Shown here piece by piece: positions 1-8,362 of a stretch of DNA of 26,399 nt; positions within the stretch are counted from its first letter, which is position 1; every line of letters starts with the position of its first letter. Location of the stretch: the NCBI GenBank assembly GCA_030599055.1, contig JAUVOS010000003.1, positions 1 through 26,399 of the forward strand, written 5' to 3'. Below the pieces are notes generated by a model. The model saw nothing but the letters and a program-made list of their open reading frames with translations, made no database searches and had not been told where the DNA came from. The position numbers and the translations under genes are program-made. The DNA comes from Lutibacter sp. GTDB taxonomy: Bacteria; Bacteroidota; Bacteroidia; Flavobacteriales; Flavobacteriaceae.

Positions 1-213
1 AGAACTAAATCACGTGTAAAACCCTTAGTAAATGGAAAAGGCTGGGAATATGAAGTTTTATTAGACCCCAATCAAAAATTTAAACGTGCCATGAATATTT
101 CTACTGTTCCTTTCGTAATGATTGTAAAAAATGGAAAAATAATGTATTATCACTCAGGTTATACACCTGGAGCGGAACAAGAACTTTACGAGAAATTCAA
201 ATCTTTTAAATAG
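1..213 (+). CDS. Thioredoxin-fold protein, C-terminal part (5' end outside window)
   Basis: The frame is open from base 1 to a TAG at 211-213, giving the last 70 residues of a protein that starts before the window. The segment STVPFVMIVKNGKI has the cis-proline and following beta strand of a thioredoxin fold. It is followed by a G-x-x-x-G turn and a terminal helix ending KFKSFK, as in TlpA/redoxin-type proteins. There is no T9SS tail, so this protein is probably periplasmic or a lipoprotein, but the N-terminus and any CxxC motif cannot be seen. The next gene begins 63 bases downstream in the same direction, so the two are probably co-transcribed. The fold call is fairly sure; the exact family is not. 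Confidence 0.75.
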   Translation, partial: RTKSRVKPLVNGKGWEYEVLLDPNQKFKRAMNISTVPFVMIVKNGKIMYYHSGYTPGAEQELYEKFKSFK

Positions 214-276
214 TAAATTTTCAATTAGTTATTGTCCTTGTTACAATTTCTATACATCTTAAACTAACCAATCATC

Positions 277-1923
277 ATGCAATTACGTAATTTATTTATA
301 GTTGTAATTTCGTTATTCTTTTTTAAGAGTTTTGCCCAATCAACTCAATATTATAGCATCGGATTAGAATCAAACTCACAGTATTATGTCGATGATGAAG
401 TAACTGGTGATTTTGAAGAAGATAACCGTTTTAGATCTAACAATTATTTAAAACTCGAATATGGTATAAATCATTTTTCATTTGGCATACAAGCTGAAAG
501 CTACGCTCCAGAACACTTATTAAATTACTCTCCAAAATACGATGAACAAGCATCTATTGGCACCTATTTTGCCAAATACACTCGTGATAAATGGGATGTT
601 ACTTTAGGTTATTTTTACGGACAATTTGGAAATGGACTTGTTTATAGATCATGGGAAAACAGACAATTGGGCATTAATAATTCTATCAGAGGTGCTAAAG
701 CTTCCTATAGACCTACAGATAAAATCTCTCTAACTGCATTATATGGCAATCAAAGAGTAGGGTTTGATGTTTCTGAAGGTTCAATTGCTGGTTTTGATTC
801 AAATTTTGATTTATCATCAGAAAATACAACTTTCCAAATAGGTACTAGTATTGTAAACAGACATCAAGGTATTACGACTGATAACACTGCATTTAAACCG
901 GATACTCAGGCTTATTCAGGAAGAGTACAATTTGCTAAAAACAGCTTTTACACCAACATAGAAGGAGTTGTAAAAACTGAAGATGCCTTTGTAAGCAGCG
1001 AGGCTGTTGTCTATGATAACAGCTTATTTTACGGAAATGCACTTTTATTAGAATTAGGTTACTCTCAAAAAGGGCTTGGCGTAAACGCAACACTTCGTAG
1101 GCTAGAAAACATGAACTTCTTTTCTGATAGAGAAGCCGCAGGAAATACTTTTAACGAGCAAATTGTCAATTATTTACCCGGTTTGACAAAACAACATGAT
1201 TATACCTTGACAAATATATATGTATATCAAGCTCAATCTGGCATTAGTTTTGGTACCGTACCTCAAAAGGCTGGTGAAGTTGGAGGACAAATCGATTTGT
1301 ATTATAAATTCAAAAAAGAAACAACATTGGGTGGAAAATATGGAACAAAAATTGCAGCTAATTTTTCTAATTGGTATGGTTTAGATGCTAAATACAACAC
1401 AGAATTTCAAAGACTTGAAACAAACTTCTTTGGTATTGGCGAACAATTTTTTAGAGATTTTAATCTTGAAATACGTAAAAAATTCTCAAAGAAAACTTCT
1501 GGCATTTTTATGTACGTCAATACTTATTACAATAAAAGTGTGATAGAAGAAAAAGTAGGTGAAGTAAATTCAAATATTGTCGTAGGAGAAGCCACTTATA
1601 AGTTTACATCAAAAACTTCTGCTAGATTAGAAGCACAACATCTTTGGACAAAAGACGACAAACAAAATTGGGCTGGGACCACTGCTGAATTTAATGTAAA
1701 CACACATCTTTCATTTTTTGGAAACGACATGTGGAACTACGGTAATCACGACAAAAATCATCGAGATCATTATTATAATTTTGGGGGAAGCTATTCAAAA
1801 AACAGAAGTCGCTTTGCTTTAAGTTGGGGAAGAACAAGAGGTGGATTGCTTTGTGTAGGTGGTGTTTGTAGAGAAGTTCCTGCTGCAACGGGTTTGACCT
1901 TTAACCTTACTACTTCCTTCTAA
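277..1923 (+). CDS. DUF6029-like outer-membrane beta-barrel protein
   Basis: This 548-residue protein begins with a Sec signal peptide (hydrophobic LFIVVISLFFFKSFAQ, cleavage likely after residue 21). The rest is rich in alternating, aromatic-flanked strands typical of an outer-membrane barrel, and it ends in a terminal phenylalanine (LTTSF) as barrel proteins often do. From memory the sequence resembles the uncharacterised Bacteroidota family DUF6029; no reaction is known for that family. It lies between a thioredoxin-fold gene and a TlpA-like T9SS cargo gene (37-base gap), so a role tied to exported redox proteins is possible but inferred. The mature region has a single cysteine pair near the C-terminus (LLCVGGVC). 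The start codon is supported by the signal peptide that follows it directly. Confidence 0.7.
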   Translation: MQLRNLFIVVISLFFFKSFAQSTQYYSIGLESNSQYYVDDEVTGDFEEDNRFRSNNYLKLEYGINHFSFGIQAESYAPEHLLNYSPKYDEQASIGTYFAKYTRDKWDVTLGYFYGQFGNGLVYRSWENRQLGINNSIRGAKASYRPTDKISLTALYGNQRVGFDVSEGSIAGFDSNFDLSSENTTFQIGTSIVNRHQGITTDNTAFKPDTQAYSGRVQFAKNSFYTNIEGVVKTEDAFVSSEAVVYDNSLFYGNALLLELGYSQKGLGVNATLRRLENMNFFSDREAAGNTFNEQIVNYLPGLTKQHDYTLTNIYVYQAQSGISFGTVPQKAGEVGGQIDLYYKFKKETTLGGKYGTKIAANFSNWYGLDAKYNTEFQRLETNFFGIGEQFFRDFNLEIRKKFSKKTSGIFMYVNTYYNKSVIEEKVGEVNSNIVVGEATYKFTSKTSARLEAQHLWTKDDKQNWAGTTAEFNVNTHLSFFGNDMWNYGNHDKNHRDHYYNFGGSYSKNRSRFALSWGRTRGGLLCVGGVCREVPAATGLTFNLTTSF

Positions 1924-1960
1924 TTTCAATTAATAAGAGAGTACAACAAACTTCAAAATC

Positions 1961-2764
1961 ATGAAGAAAATATTCCTTTTATGTATAATTTTAATATCAT
2001 CTTATACAAGTATAGCGCAACTGAATAATTATAAAAATGGGGATATTGTCAATGATTTTACCGTAACAGATACAAGTGGTGTAACTCACAATTTATACAC
2101 CTATACAGCGGAAGGAAAATATGTATATATTGATTTCTTTTATGCTGCATGCGGTGGTTGCCAAACATTTATGCCAATTTTTAATGAGTTTTATGATAAG
2201 TACGGTTGCAATGCAGGTGATGTAGTCTGCATTTCTATTAACAGCGGTGCTGATAAAGACGCTGTTGTAATTGATTTTGAAAACGCCCATGGAGGAGCAT
2301 TTAATCATGCACCGGCAGTAAGTATAGATGGAGGATGCGAAGCAGTTATAACTGATTTTAACCCTATGTACTACCCTGCTAAATGCGTTATAGGTCCTGA
2401 TAACTCAATGATTGATTCTGATATTAGTCCTAATAACTCTGTAGAAGATTTAGAAGCCGCTTTTCCAAGCAGTTTCAATCCACAACCTATTGATTGTTCG
2501 TTAAGCAGTGATGAGTACGCAAGTGATTTTGATTTTTCAATATTTCCAAACCCTACAAATGGAAATGATATTACTATAAAATTAGACGGATACAATAGCG
2601 CTACTCTTAGTATTTTCGATATTCTCGGCAAAAAAGTATTTACAAATACATTGACAACAGCAACTCAAAAAATATACCCTAATTTGAATAAAGGAATTTA
2701 TTTTGTATCCATTTTAAATAACAGAGACGCAAGAAAAATAACACGTAAATTGATTGTTAAATAA
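1961..2764 (+). CDS. TlpA-like thioredoxin-fold protein with T9SS sorting domain (CGGC)
   Basis: The 267-residue protein has a signal peptide (residues 1-20, ending SIAQ) and a TlpA/AhpC-TSA-like thioredoxin domain (about 25-175). The active-site motif CGGC is at 64-67 and the cis-proline at 139. A T9SS type-A C-terminal sorting domain follows (about 190-267), with the usual FSIFPNPTNG opening and a final KLIVK. Additional cysteines at 83, 90, 126, 142 and 179 could form structural disulfides outside the cell. The sorting domain predicts export through the outer membrane by T9SS and surface attachment or release. The likely role is thiol-disulfide exchange on surface or secreted proteins, but the substrate is unknown. 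It is a close paralogue of the gene at 3189, with the CxxC at the same residue number. CGGC is an unusual active-site dipeptide for the family. Confidence 0.85.
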   Translation: MKKIFLLCIILISSYTSIAQLNNYKNGDIVNDFTVTDTSGVTHNLYTYTAEGKYVYIDFFYAACGGCQTFMPIFNEFYDKYGCNAGDVVCISINSGADKDAVVIDFENAHGGAFNHAPAVSIDGGCEAVITDFNPMYYPAKCVIGPDNSMIDSDISPNNSVEDLEAAFPSSFNPQPIDCSLSSDEYASDFDFSIFPNPTNGNDITIKLDGYNSATLSIFDILGKKVFTNTLTTATQKIYPNLNKGIYFVSILNNRDARKITRKLIVK

Positions 2765-3188
2765 CACCAATCAATTTTATTTTAGTAGCGTCCGAGTAAA
2801 AAAAACATGAAAACCTGTTTTCCTTGAGAATAAAGGGAATGAAAGCTTTAACCAATTTGACACCATGCTAATCAATGTTCGCAAGAAACTCTCTAAATTA
2901 TGTATCATACGATAATATTTTTTGAGGAAATGACAGATTATCTATCGGTTAAATAGGTAGTCTTTTCTCTTTTATCTTTTATCTTTTATCTTTTATCTTT
3001 TATCGGACAATAATATTTTTTTATATAAGTAGGGCTTTTTATTGAGTATTTGTTATGTTGTATAATTATTAACAATAAACATTAAAAAGAAAAAGTAATT
3101 TATTAGACTTGCTACTATAATTTTATTTTATTTTTAGTAGCTTGCGACGCTCTTTAAATTTAATTATTCACTATTAAACTAATCTATT
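2765..3188. other. 424-base A/T-rich intergenic region with heptamer repeat and hairpin
   Basis: No convincing gene is seen here. The region holds a ttttatc heptamer array (2970-3004) and a short inverted repeat (GCTACTA 3111-3117 with TAGTAGC 3135-3141, enclosing A/T only). The sequence TTTAGTAGC occurs near both ends of the gap (about 2781-2789 and 3133-3141). A 43-codon open frame on the minus strand (2908 to 2777) has no recognised product. The similar ends could mark a decayed inserted element, but no transposase remnant was identified. The downstream gene at 3189 probably has its own promoter in here; no exact TAnnTTTG element was found. Confidence 0.5.
2963..3004. repeat. Heptamer tandem repeat, unit ttttatc (5 perfect copies)
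   Basis: Five perfect copies of ttttatc run from 2970 to 3004, preceded in the same register by one imperfect copy, ttttctc (2963-2969). The array lies between two paralogous TlpA-like genes. It is one of five heptamer-based arrays in the window. Confidence 0.95.
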
Positions 3189-4412
3189 ATGAAGTATTTT
3201 TACACAGTTGTTTTTTTTCTTTTCACAACCTTTGTCAGCCAAGCCCAAATACAAGGTTATAGCTTAAACGATGTTGTCGATGATTTTACAGTAACCGATA
3301 TACATGGTGATGAACACAATTTATATACTTATACATCTGAAGGCAAATATGTTTTTATTGATTTTTCTTTTACATCTTGTGGTCCTTGTCAGACAACAGC
3401 ACCTATTTTTAATGAATTTTACGACAAATATGGTTGTAATAATGGTGAAGTAGTTTGTATGTCAATGTTCGGGACTCTTAGTACCGATCACGATCCTGAA
3501 GTAGAAGCCTTCGAAAATACTTATGGTGGCACATTTAATCACGCCCCTGCTATTAGTGTAGATTGTGGTGCTACTCCAGTTGATAGTAAATTTAATCCTG
3601 CTGCATATCCAACAGTTTGTCTTATCGATCCCGATAATAAAATTATTAAGTTAGATATATGGCCAATAAACGGAATAGGAGATTTAGAAGCCACATTTTC
3701 TTCAGAATTTAACCCAACTCCTATGAATTGTACTGAAAGCCTTTTTACAGTTGCTACACATGACGGAACACCAATAACTGATGGTTCTGTCTTTACGTTT
3801 AGCGAAATCGGAGAAGAAGCAGATCTTACTTTTGATATAACAAATATAGGTGCTGATGTTTTGGATATGAGATTAGAATATGTGAGTAATACCAATACAA
3901 CGATAGATGGAGAAGTTCTTTGTATTTTTCAACAGTGTCTTCCACCAGGTGCTCCTGCCCCAGGAGAAATTTATCCACTAGCCCCTCAAGCCGGAGGCCC
4001 TCAAGAAATTGACCCAGGAGTGACTACAAACGATGGAGACCATTTCTACAGCACTGATCCCGGAGATGATGTCAACTATCCGATTGAATATACTTTTCGT
4101 TTTTTTGATGTGGACGGATTAGCAACCCCAATTACATTTACTTATAGTTATGATGGTACTGCTTCGGTTGAAGATTTGGCTGAAGTAAATTATAAACTAT
4201 TTCCTACAATTACCAGTGATTTTTTAACTTTAGAAATTACCGAGCCTGTTTCTGCACGTTTGATAAATTCACAAGGGCAACTGATCAAGCAATTTAACTT
4301 TGAAGCTGGAAGCCATACAATTGATGTAAGTTCTTTTGCGAAACAATTGTACTATTTAAAATTAAGAAATGCTCAAGGGCAACAGTCCTTAGCAAAAATA
4401 TTAGTAAAATAA
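3189..4412 (+). CDS. TlpA-like thioredoxin-fold protein with T9SS sorting domain (CGPC)
   Basis: The 407-residue protein has a signal peptide (1-20, ending SQAQ) and a thioredoxin-fold domain (about 25-175) with the classical CGPC at 64-67. Paired cysteines follow at 83 and 90, with the cis-proline at 141. A region of about 145 residues (180-325) then looks like a beta-sandwich, possibly ASH/immunoglobulin-like, and holds a further cysteine pair (LCIFQQC). The T9SS type-A sorting domain spans about 335-407 and ends KILVK. The first 175 residues closely match the protein encoded at 1961, so the pair arose by duplication; this copy gained, or the other lost, the middle domain. The inferred role is an exported thiol oxidoreductase or disulfide isomerase acting at the cell surface; the substrate is unknown. 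The next gene starts 24 bases downstream, so co-transcription is likely. Confidence 0.85.
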   Translation: MKYFYTVVFFLFTTFVSQAQIQGYSLNDVVDDFTVTDIHGDEHNLYTYTSEGKYVFIDFSFTSCGPCQTTAPIFNEFYDKYGCNNGEVVCMSMFGTLSTDHDPEVEAFENTYGGTFNHAPAISVDCGATPVDSKFNPAAYPTVCLIDPDNKIIKLDIWPINGIGDLEATFSSEFNPTPMNCTESLFTVATHDGTPITDGSVFTFSEIGEEADLTFDITNIGADVLDMRLEYVSNTNTTIDGEVLCIFQQCLPPGAPAPGEIYPLAPQAGGPQEIDPGVTTNDGDHFYSTDPGDDVNYPIEYTFRFFDVDGLATPITFTYSYDGTASVEDLAEVNYKLFPTITSDFLTLEITEPVSARLINSQGQLIKQFNFEAGSHTIDVSSFAKQLYYLKLRNAQGQQSLAKILVK

Positions 4413-4436
4413 TTCTTAATTAAATATTTTTTTAAC

Positions 4437-6173
4437 ATGAAAACAATGAATCAAAAAATTATCCTACTATTAAGTTTGACGAGTCTTCTGATTTTTGGAC
4501 AAATCTCTTTTGTATCTGCACAATGTGATATTACTATCGATATGGAAGATAGCTATGGAGATGGTTGGAATGGCGCTTCAATTAAAGTTTATGACGGTGG
4601 TACTCTTCTAGGTACAGCCACTATTGGTAGTGGAAGTTCTGGAACTGCAACTATTTCTGCGCCAGATTTGACAGATATTAGTTTGGTTTGGACTGCTGGT
4701 TCTTATCCCGAGGAGTGCTCCTTTACTGTGACCAATGGAATTGGTATCGATGTTTATGTGTGTGAATTTTTAGAAGATCCAGATCCTGGAGAATTTTACG
4801 TATTTATGAATGTATGTTCCTCAGTTGGTCTTGATGTCAACCTCATTGATTTCATTTTAGCACCCAAAGTGGTTGCTGGAAATCTAGAAATAACAGGAAT
4901 TATTCGTAGCGAAAGAGACACTCCTATTACTTCTTTCGATGTGGTTTATTCTCTTGATGGAACAAACAGCGCTGTTTATACTTTTGATAACCTTGATATT
5001 GCTTTTAATACAACATTTGAATTTACTCATCCTGAGCTTGCTCAAATGGAAGTTGGAGAGCATACAATTGAACTTACTGTTGAGAATATCAATGGGGCGG
5101 GCGTAGATGACGATCCAAATAATAATGCATTAAGTGCAGAAGTTTTATGTGTGAACGAAATCTTCTCTAAAAATGTGGTTTACGAAGAAGGAACCGGAAC
5201 ATGGTGTGGTTATTGTCCACGTGGATTGGTTGGGCTAAACACTATGGCTCATAATTATACAGATGGTTCCTGGATTGGAATTGGTGTTCATAATGGTGAT
5301 CCAATGACTGTTTCGGAATACGATCAGGGAATTGGGACTTTTATTGGTGGATACCCTAGTGGGGTATTGAATAGAGATAAAGTTTATGATCCAGGATTAT
5401 CAACACTTGAGCCTGCATATTTGGCTGCAAAACAAGAAATTCCTTTGGGAAAAATTGAAATAACCGCAAAAACATGGGATGTAAGTACAGGCGATATCAC
5501 TTTAGAAGCTACTACAAACTTTGCTATGGATCTTACAGGTACATCTTACAATCTTTCATTGATTATTGTTGAAAGTGGCGTTACAGGATCCACATCAGCT
5601 TGGAACCAGGCAAACTATTACTCAGGTGGTGGCTATGGCGATTTAATCGATTGGGATGGAACCAACTGGGCAAATCTTCCCAACCCTGTTCTAGCTAAAG
5701 ATATGGTTTATAACCATGTAGGTAGAGTTTTGGTAAATGGCTGGGATGGTATTTCAGGCATTATTCCTGCTGATGTAGTTTATGGAACTCCTTATACTCA
5801 TGAGTTTACATATACACTTGATAGTGGATTTAATCCTGACGAAGTAGATCTTGTAGTTCTGCTTATTGATGCAACTACAGGGATTATAGTAAATGCTACT
5901 CAAATGGCTCTAGATTACGATTTAGCTGTTGATGAGTTTATTTCTGAAATTGGCTTTAATGCTTATCCAAATCCTACTACTGGATTATTGAATATCAGCA
6001 CTAAAGAAACTGTCAATTTAAGTCTAATAAATAATATTGGACAAGTTGTATATAGAAAGGCCGCAATAGAAAATGGAGATACAATAGATTTATCTAATTT
6101 TGAATCTGGTTTGTATTTTTTAAATATCACCAATGGCGCACAATCAGGAATGAAAAAAATTATTATTAAATAA
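4437..6173 (+). CDS. Omp28-like thioredoxin-fold T9SS cargo protein (CGYC), N-terminal DSYGDGWNG module
   Basis: The 578-residue protein has a signal peptide (about 1-29, ending VSAQ). Next comes a small beta domain carrying MEDSYGDGWNGASIKVYD (36-53) with cysteines at 30, 94, 109 and 127. A CARDB-like beta-sandwich follows (about 130-238), ending in VDDDPNNNALS. An Omp28-related thioredoxin-like domain starts around 246, with GTGTWCGYC (active site 257-260) and the cis-proline at 307 (GGYPSG). The T9SS type-A tail (about 505-578) opens NAYPNPTTGLLNIS and ends IIIK. Omp28 of Porphyromonas gingivalis names the family; its biochemical role is not settled. The CxxC plus cis-proline argue for redox activity outside the cell. 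The terminator at 6229-6262 closes the transcription unit. Confidence 0.82.
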   Translation: MKTMNQKIILLLSLTSLLIFGQISFVSAQCDITIDMEDSYGDGWNGASIKVYDGGTLLGTATIGSGSSGTATISAPDLTDISLVWTAGSYPEECSFTVTNGIGIDVYVCEFLEDPDPGEFYVFMNVCSSVGLDVNLIDFILAPKVVAGNLEITGIIRSERDTPITSFDVVYSLDGTNSAVYTFDNLDIAFNTTFEFTHPELAQMEVGEHTIELTVENINGAGVDDDPNNNALSAEVLCVNEIFSKNVVYEEGTGTWCGYCPRGLVGLNTMAHNYTDGSWIGIGVHNGDPMTVSEYDQGIGTFIGGYPSGVLNRDKVYDPGLSTLEPAYLAAKQEIPLGKIEITAKTWDVSTGDITLEATTNFAMDLTGTSYNLSLIIVESGVTGSTSAWNQANYYSGGGYGDLIDWDGTNWANLPNPVLAKDMVYNHVGRVLVNGWDGISGIIPADVVYGTPYTHEFTYTLDSGFNPDEVDLVVLLIDATTGIIVNATQMALDYDLAVDEFISEIGFNAYPNPTTGLLNISTKETVNLSLINNIGQVVYRKAAIENGDTIDLSNFESGLYFLNITNGAQSGMKKIIIK

Positions 6174-6228
6174 TAATGAAAAAACTGTAATTTTCTAACA
6201 GTATTAAGTGAATAGTTGTATTAACTAT

Positions 6229-6262
6229 AAAAAAACCATCGTTATGAAACGATGGTTTTTTT
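6229..6262 (+). terminator. Intrinsic terminator after the 4437-6173 gene
   Basis: A perfect 15-bp stem (6229-6243 with 6248-6262) encloses the 4-base loop ATGA. The core is ACCATCGTT/AACGATGGT, and a T tract follows on the + strand (to 6264). The A tract on the left arm would let it work on the other strand as well. It separates the Omp28-like gene from the next one, which has its own promoter-like element. Confidence 0.9.
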
Positions 6263-6307
6263 TTAAAATATAATTTCTAAAATATTTTTTTATACGTTTT
6301 TAAATAG

Positions 6308-6315
6308 TATTTTTG
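6308..6315 (+). promoter_or_regulatory. Candidate -7 promoter element TATTTTTG
   Basis: TATTTTTG matches the Bacteroidota primary sigma factor -7 consensus TAnnTTTG and lies 37 bases before the ATG at 6353, downstream of a terminator. No clear TTG is seen at the usual 17-23 base distance upstream, so this is a partial match. Confidence 0.45.
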
Positions 6316-6352
6316 AATTCTTAAATTTTATTACTAATTAAACTTTGATAAT

Positions 6353-7972
6353 ATGAAACAATTTAACTTTTTATCTTTTTTATTCATTTTTACATTTATT
6401 TTTTTAAATGCTGAAAATAATTATGCTCAGCAAGTAAACAAAAATTACGTAGTTGTAGAAATTGGCACAGGAACTTGGTGTGGTTTTTGTCCAGGTGCAG
6501 CTATGGGAGCTGATGACCTCGTACATAATGGTCACCAAGTTGCCGTTATTGAAAACCATAATGGAGACTCACATACATATGCTGGTTCCAATGCTAGAAA
6601 CTCATACTATGGTATTTCAGGTTACCCTACTGCATTTTTTAACGGAGGAAACAGTGTTGTTGGTGGAAGCCATACCAATAGTATGTACGAATCTTACCTT
6701 CCAAAATATGACGCAGCTATAGCTGTAATGTCTGATTTTACACTAGAACTATCATACACACATACTGGTTCAAATTATGATGTTACAATTGACATTGATG
6801 AAGTTGGAACTTACACTGGAACAAACCTTGCTATTCATTTAGTTTTAACAGAGTCTCATGTTGCTGAAAACTGGCAAGGACAAACTGAATTGAATTTTAT
6901 AAGTAGAGCTATGTATCCAACTCAAACAGGAACAGCTTATACAGGTAATGCAACAACCTTAAATTTAAGTTTTACAGCAGATGCTGCATGGGATTTATCT
7001 AATTGTGAATTAGTAGCTTTTATACAAGACAATTCTACAAAAAATATTTTACAAGCGGATAAAATATCGCTAGCACAACCTACTGGGACAAATAATATTG
7101 GTATTCTAAGTGTAAATGATGTTCCATCGAGCTGTAATTTACTCGTCTCTCCTTCTCTTATGGTTAAAAACTATGGTTCAGACGATATTACTTCTCTAAC
7201 CATCGATTATTCAATTAATGGTGGTAATACTACTGGGACTTATAACTGGAATGGAAGTTCAATTAGCATGTTTGATCAAGCAATTATTACCTTAGAGAAT
7301 CTATCTTTCGCTATTTTAAACGCCACTAATCCTATCGAATTTGAAATTACTCATGTAAATGGAGTTGCAGATGATGATACAAGTAATAATACTGCTAATT
7401 CAAGTTTTGATGAAGCTTCAACTGCTGTTGATCATAATATACAGGTGTTTATTCAAACCGGAAACAATGGCAATGAGTGTACTTGGGAAATCACAGACTC
7501 AAGTGGTATCGTTGTAGAAAGCGGTGGCCCTTATGGGAATAATGAAAACATCAATGAGTTGTATAGTTTCCCTCAAGACTGTTACACTTTTACAGTTTAT
7601 GATTCAGGTGGTAACGGCGGTGAAACAATAATTGTTGCTGATGCCAATTCCAATCCTTTGTACTACAGTACCGGTGGTCATGGCGCTGAAGAATCACAAG
7701 AATTTTCAGTTCCATTATCTCAAGGTGTTGAGGATATTGCTTTCGCTGATAGTTTAATATACCCAAATCCAGCAAACTCTGAACTAAACATCAAAAATGC
7801 CGAAGGTTTAAATATAAGCCTTTATGACATCTTAGGCAGAAAACTTCTTTCTAAAGATAGTATTTCTATTGAAGAACAAATTAACATTTCTGATTTTGCA
7901 GAAGGAACTTATTTTTTAACACTTTCCGATGGAAATAAAATTAGAACTGAACAAATTATTATTACAAAATAG
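6353..7972 (+). CDS. Omp28-like thioredoxin-fold T9SS cargo protein (CGFC), N-terminal redox domain
   Basis: In this 539-residue protein the signal peptide (about 1-25, ending NNYAQ) leads straight into an Omp28-like thioredoxin domain (about 28-245). That domain has GTGTWCGFC (active site 43-46) and GYPTAFFNGG with the cis-proline at 92. A CARDB-like beta domain follows (about 250-350; it ends VADDDTSNNTANS, as in the 4437 gene). Next is a small module containing ECTWEITDSSG and DCYTFTVYDSGGNGG (about 370-450), and then a T9SS type-A tail (about 465-539, opening SLIYPNPANSELNI, ending IIITK). It shares its module kinds with the preceding protein in a different order. The inferred role is exported thiol-disulfide chemistry; partners are unknown. 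It has its own promoter-like element and shares a terminator with gldC. Confidence 0.82.
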   Translation: MKQFNFLSFLFIFTFIFLNAENNYAQQVNKNYVVVEIGTGTWCGFCPGAAMGADDLVHNGHQVAVIENHNGDSHTYAGSNARNSYYGISGYPTAFFNGGNSVVGGSHTNSMYESYLPKYDAAIAVMSDFTLELSYTHTGSNYDVTIDIDEVGTYTGTNLAIHLVLTESHVAENWQGQTELNFISRAMYPTQTGTAYTGNATTLNLSFTADAAWDLSNCELVAFIQDNSTKNILQADKISLAQPTGTNNIGILSVNDVPSSCNLLVSPSLMVKNYGSDDITSLTIDYSINGGNTTGTYNWNGSSISMFDQAIITLENLSFAILNATNPIEFEITHVNGVADDDTSNNTANSSFDEASTAVDHNIQVFIQTGNNGNECTWEITDSSGIVVESGGPYGNNENINELYSFPQDCYTFTVYDSGGNGGETIIVADANSNPLYYSTGGHGAEESQEFSVPLSQGVEDIAFADSLIYPNPANSELNIKNAEGLNISLYDILGRKLLSKDSISIEEQINISDFAEGTYFLTLSDGNKIRTEQIIITK

Positions 7973-7991
7973 TATCAAGTAATTGCATATT

Positions 7992-8019
7992 AAAAGGGGC
8001 TTTTCATTAAGTCCCTTTT
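7992..8019. terminator. Bidirectional terminator between the convergent Omp28-like gene and gldC
   Basis: The arms AAAAGGGGC (7992-8000) and GTCCCTTTT (8011-8019) pair over 9 bp with one G-U pair, around a 10-base loop. T runs occur on the + side after the stem and, as the A run, on the - side. It fits exactly between the stop at 7972 and the gldC stop at 8021. Confidence 0.85.
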
Positions 8020-8020
8020 T

Positions 8021-8362
8021 TTATTTCTTTTCAATCAACTCCAACTTTTCAGCAAAATATTCAGAAAAATCACGCATAGCGGCGGTCATTTTATCATCGC
8101 TGGTAGCACGGTGAAAAGTATCAGACATTGACAACAATGTTTGATGAAAAAATTGCTTCATTTCATCTAAAGGCATTTCTTTTGTCCACAAATCCATCTT
8201 TAGGGTTTCTTTCTTTTTTGAATCCCATACAGAGATGAATATCGCTTTTGTTTCTTCCTTCTTGACACCTCCTTCTTCGGCGGACCATTCTAATTTTTCG
8301 GGTATTTTGTTTTCGTCTAAATGAATCTTAAAATTCACTTCTGATGTATGTTTTATCGCCAT
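8021..8362 (-). CDS. gldC: Gliding motility protein GldC
   Basis: This 113-residue soluble protein has no signal peptide or membrane segment. It matches the GldC family of gliding Bacteroidota in length and sequence (opening MAIKHTSEVNFKIHLDENK, with the acidic Trp-containing middle WDSKKKETLKMDLWTKEMP). In Flavobacterium johnsoniae GldC is cytoplasmic; it improves gliding but is not strictly needed. The ATG overlaps the gldB stop codon by one base (TAATG), so translation is probably coupled. Cytoplasmic location and function follow from the family, not from motifs in this copy. Confidence 0.93.
   Translation of the reverse strand: MAIKHTSEVNFKIHLDENKIPEKLEWSAEEGGVKKEETKAIFISVWDSKKKETLKMDLWTKEMPLDEMKQFFHQTLLSMSDTFHRATSDDKMTAAMRDFSEYFAEKLELIEKK

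Noticed and set aside
2777..2908. 43-codon open frame on the minus strand in the 2765-3188 gap
   Set aside because: No recognisable family, no initiation context, and short enough to occur by chance.
6462..6722. Plus-strand frame inside the Omp28-like gene
   Set aside because: Shifted-frame shadow of a coding region with a clear signal peptide, CxxC and cis-proline.
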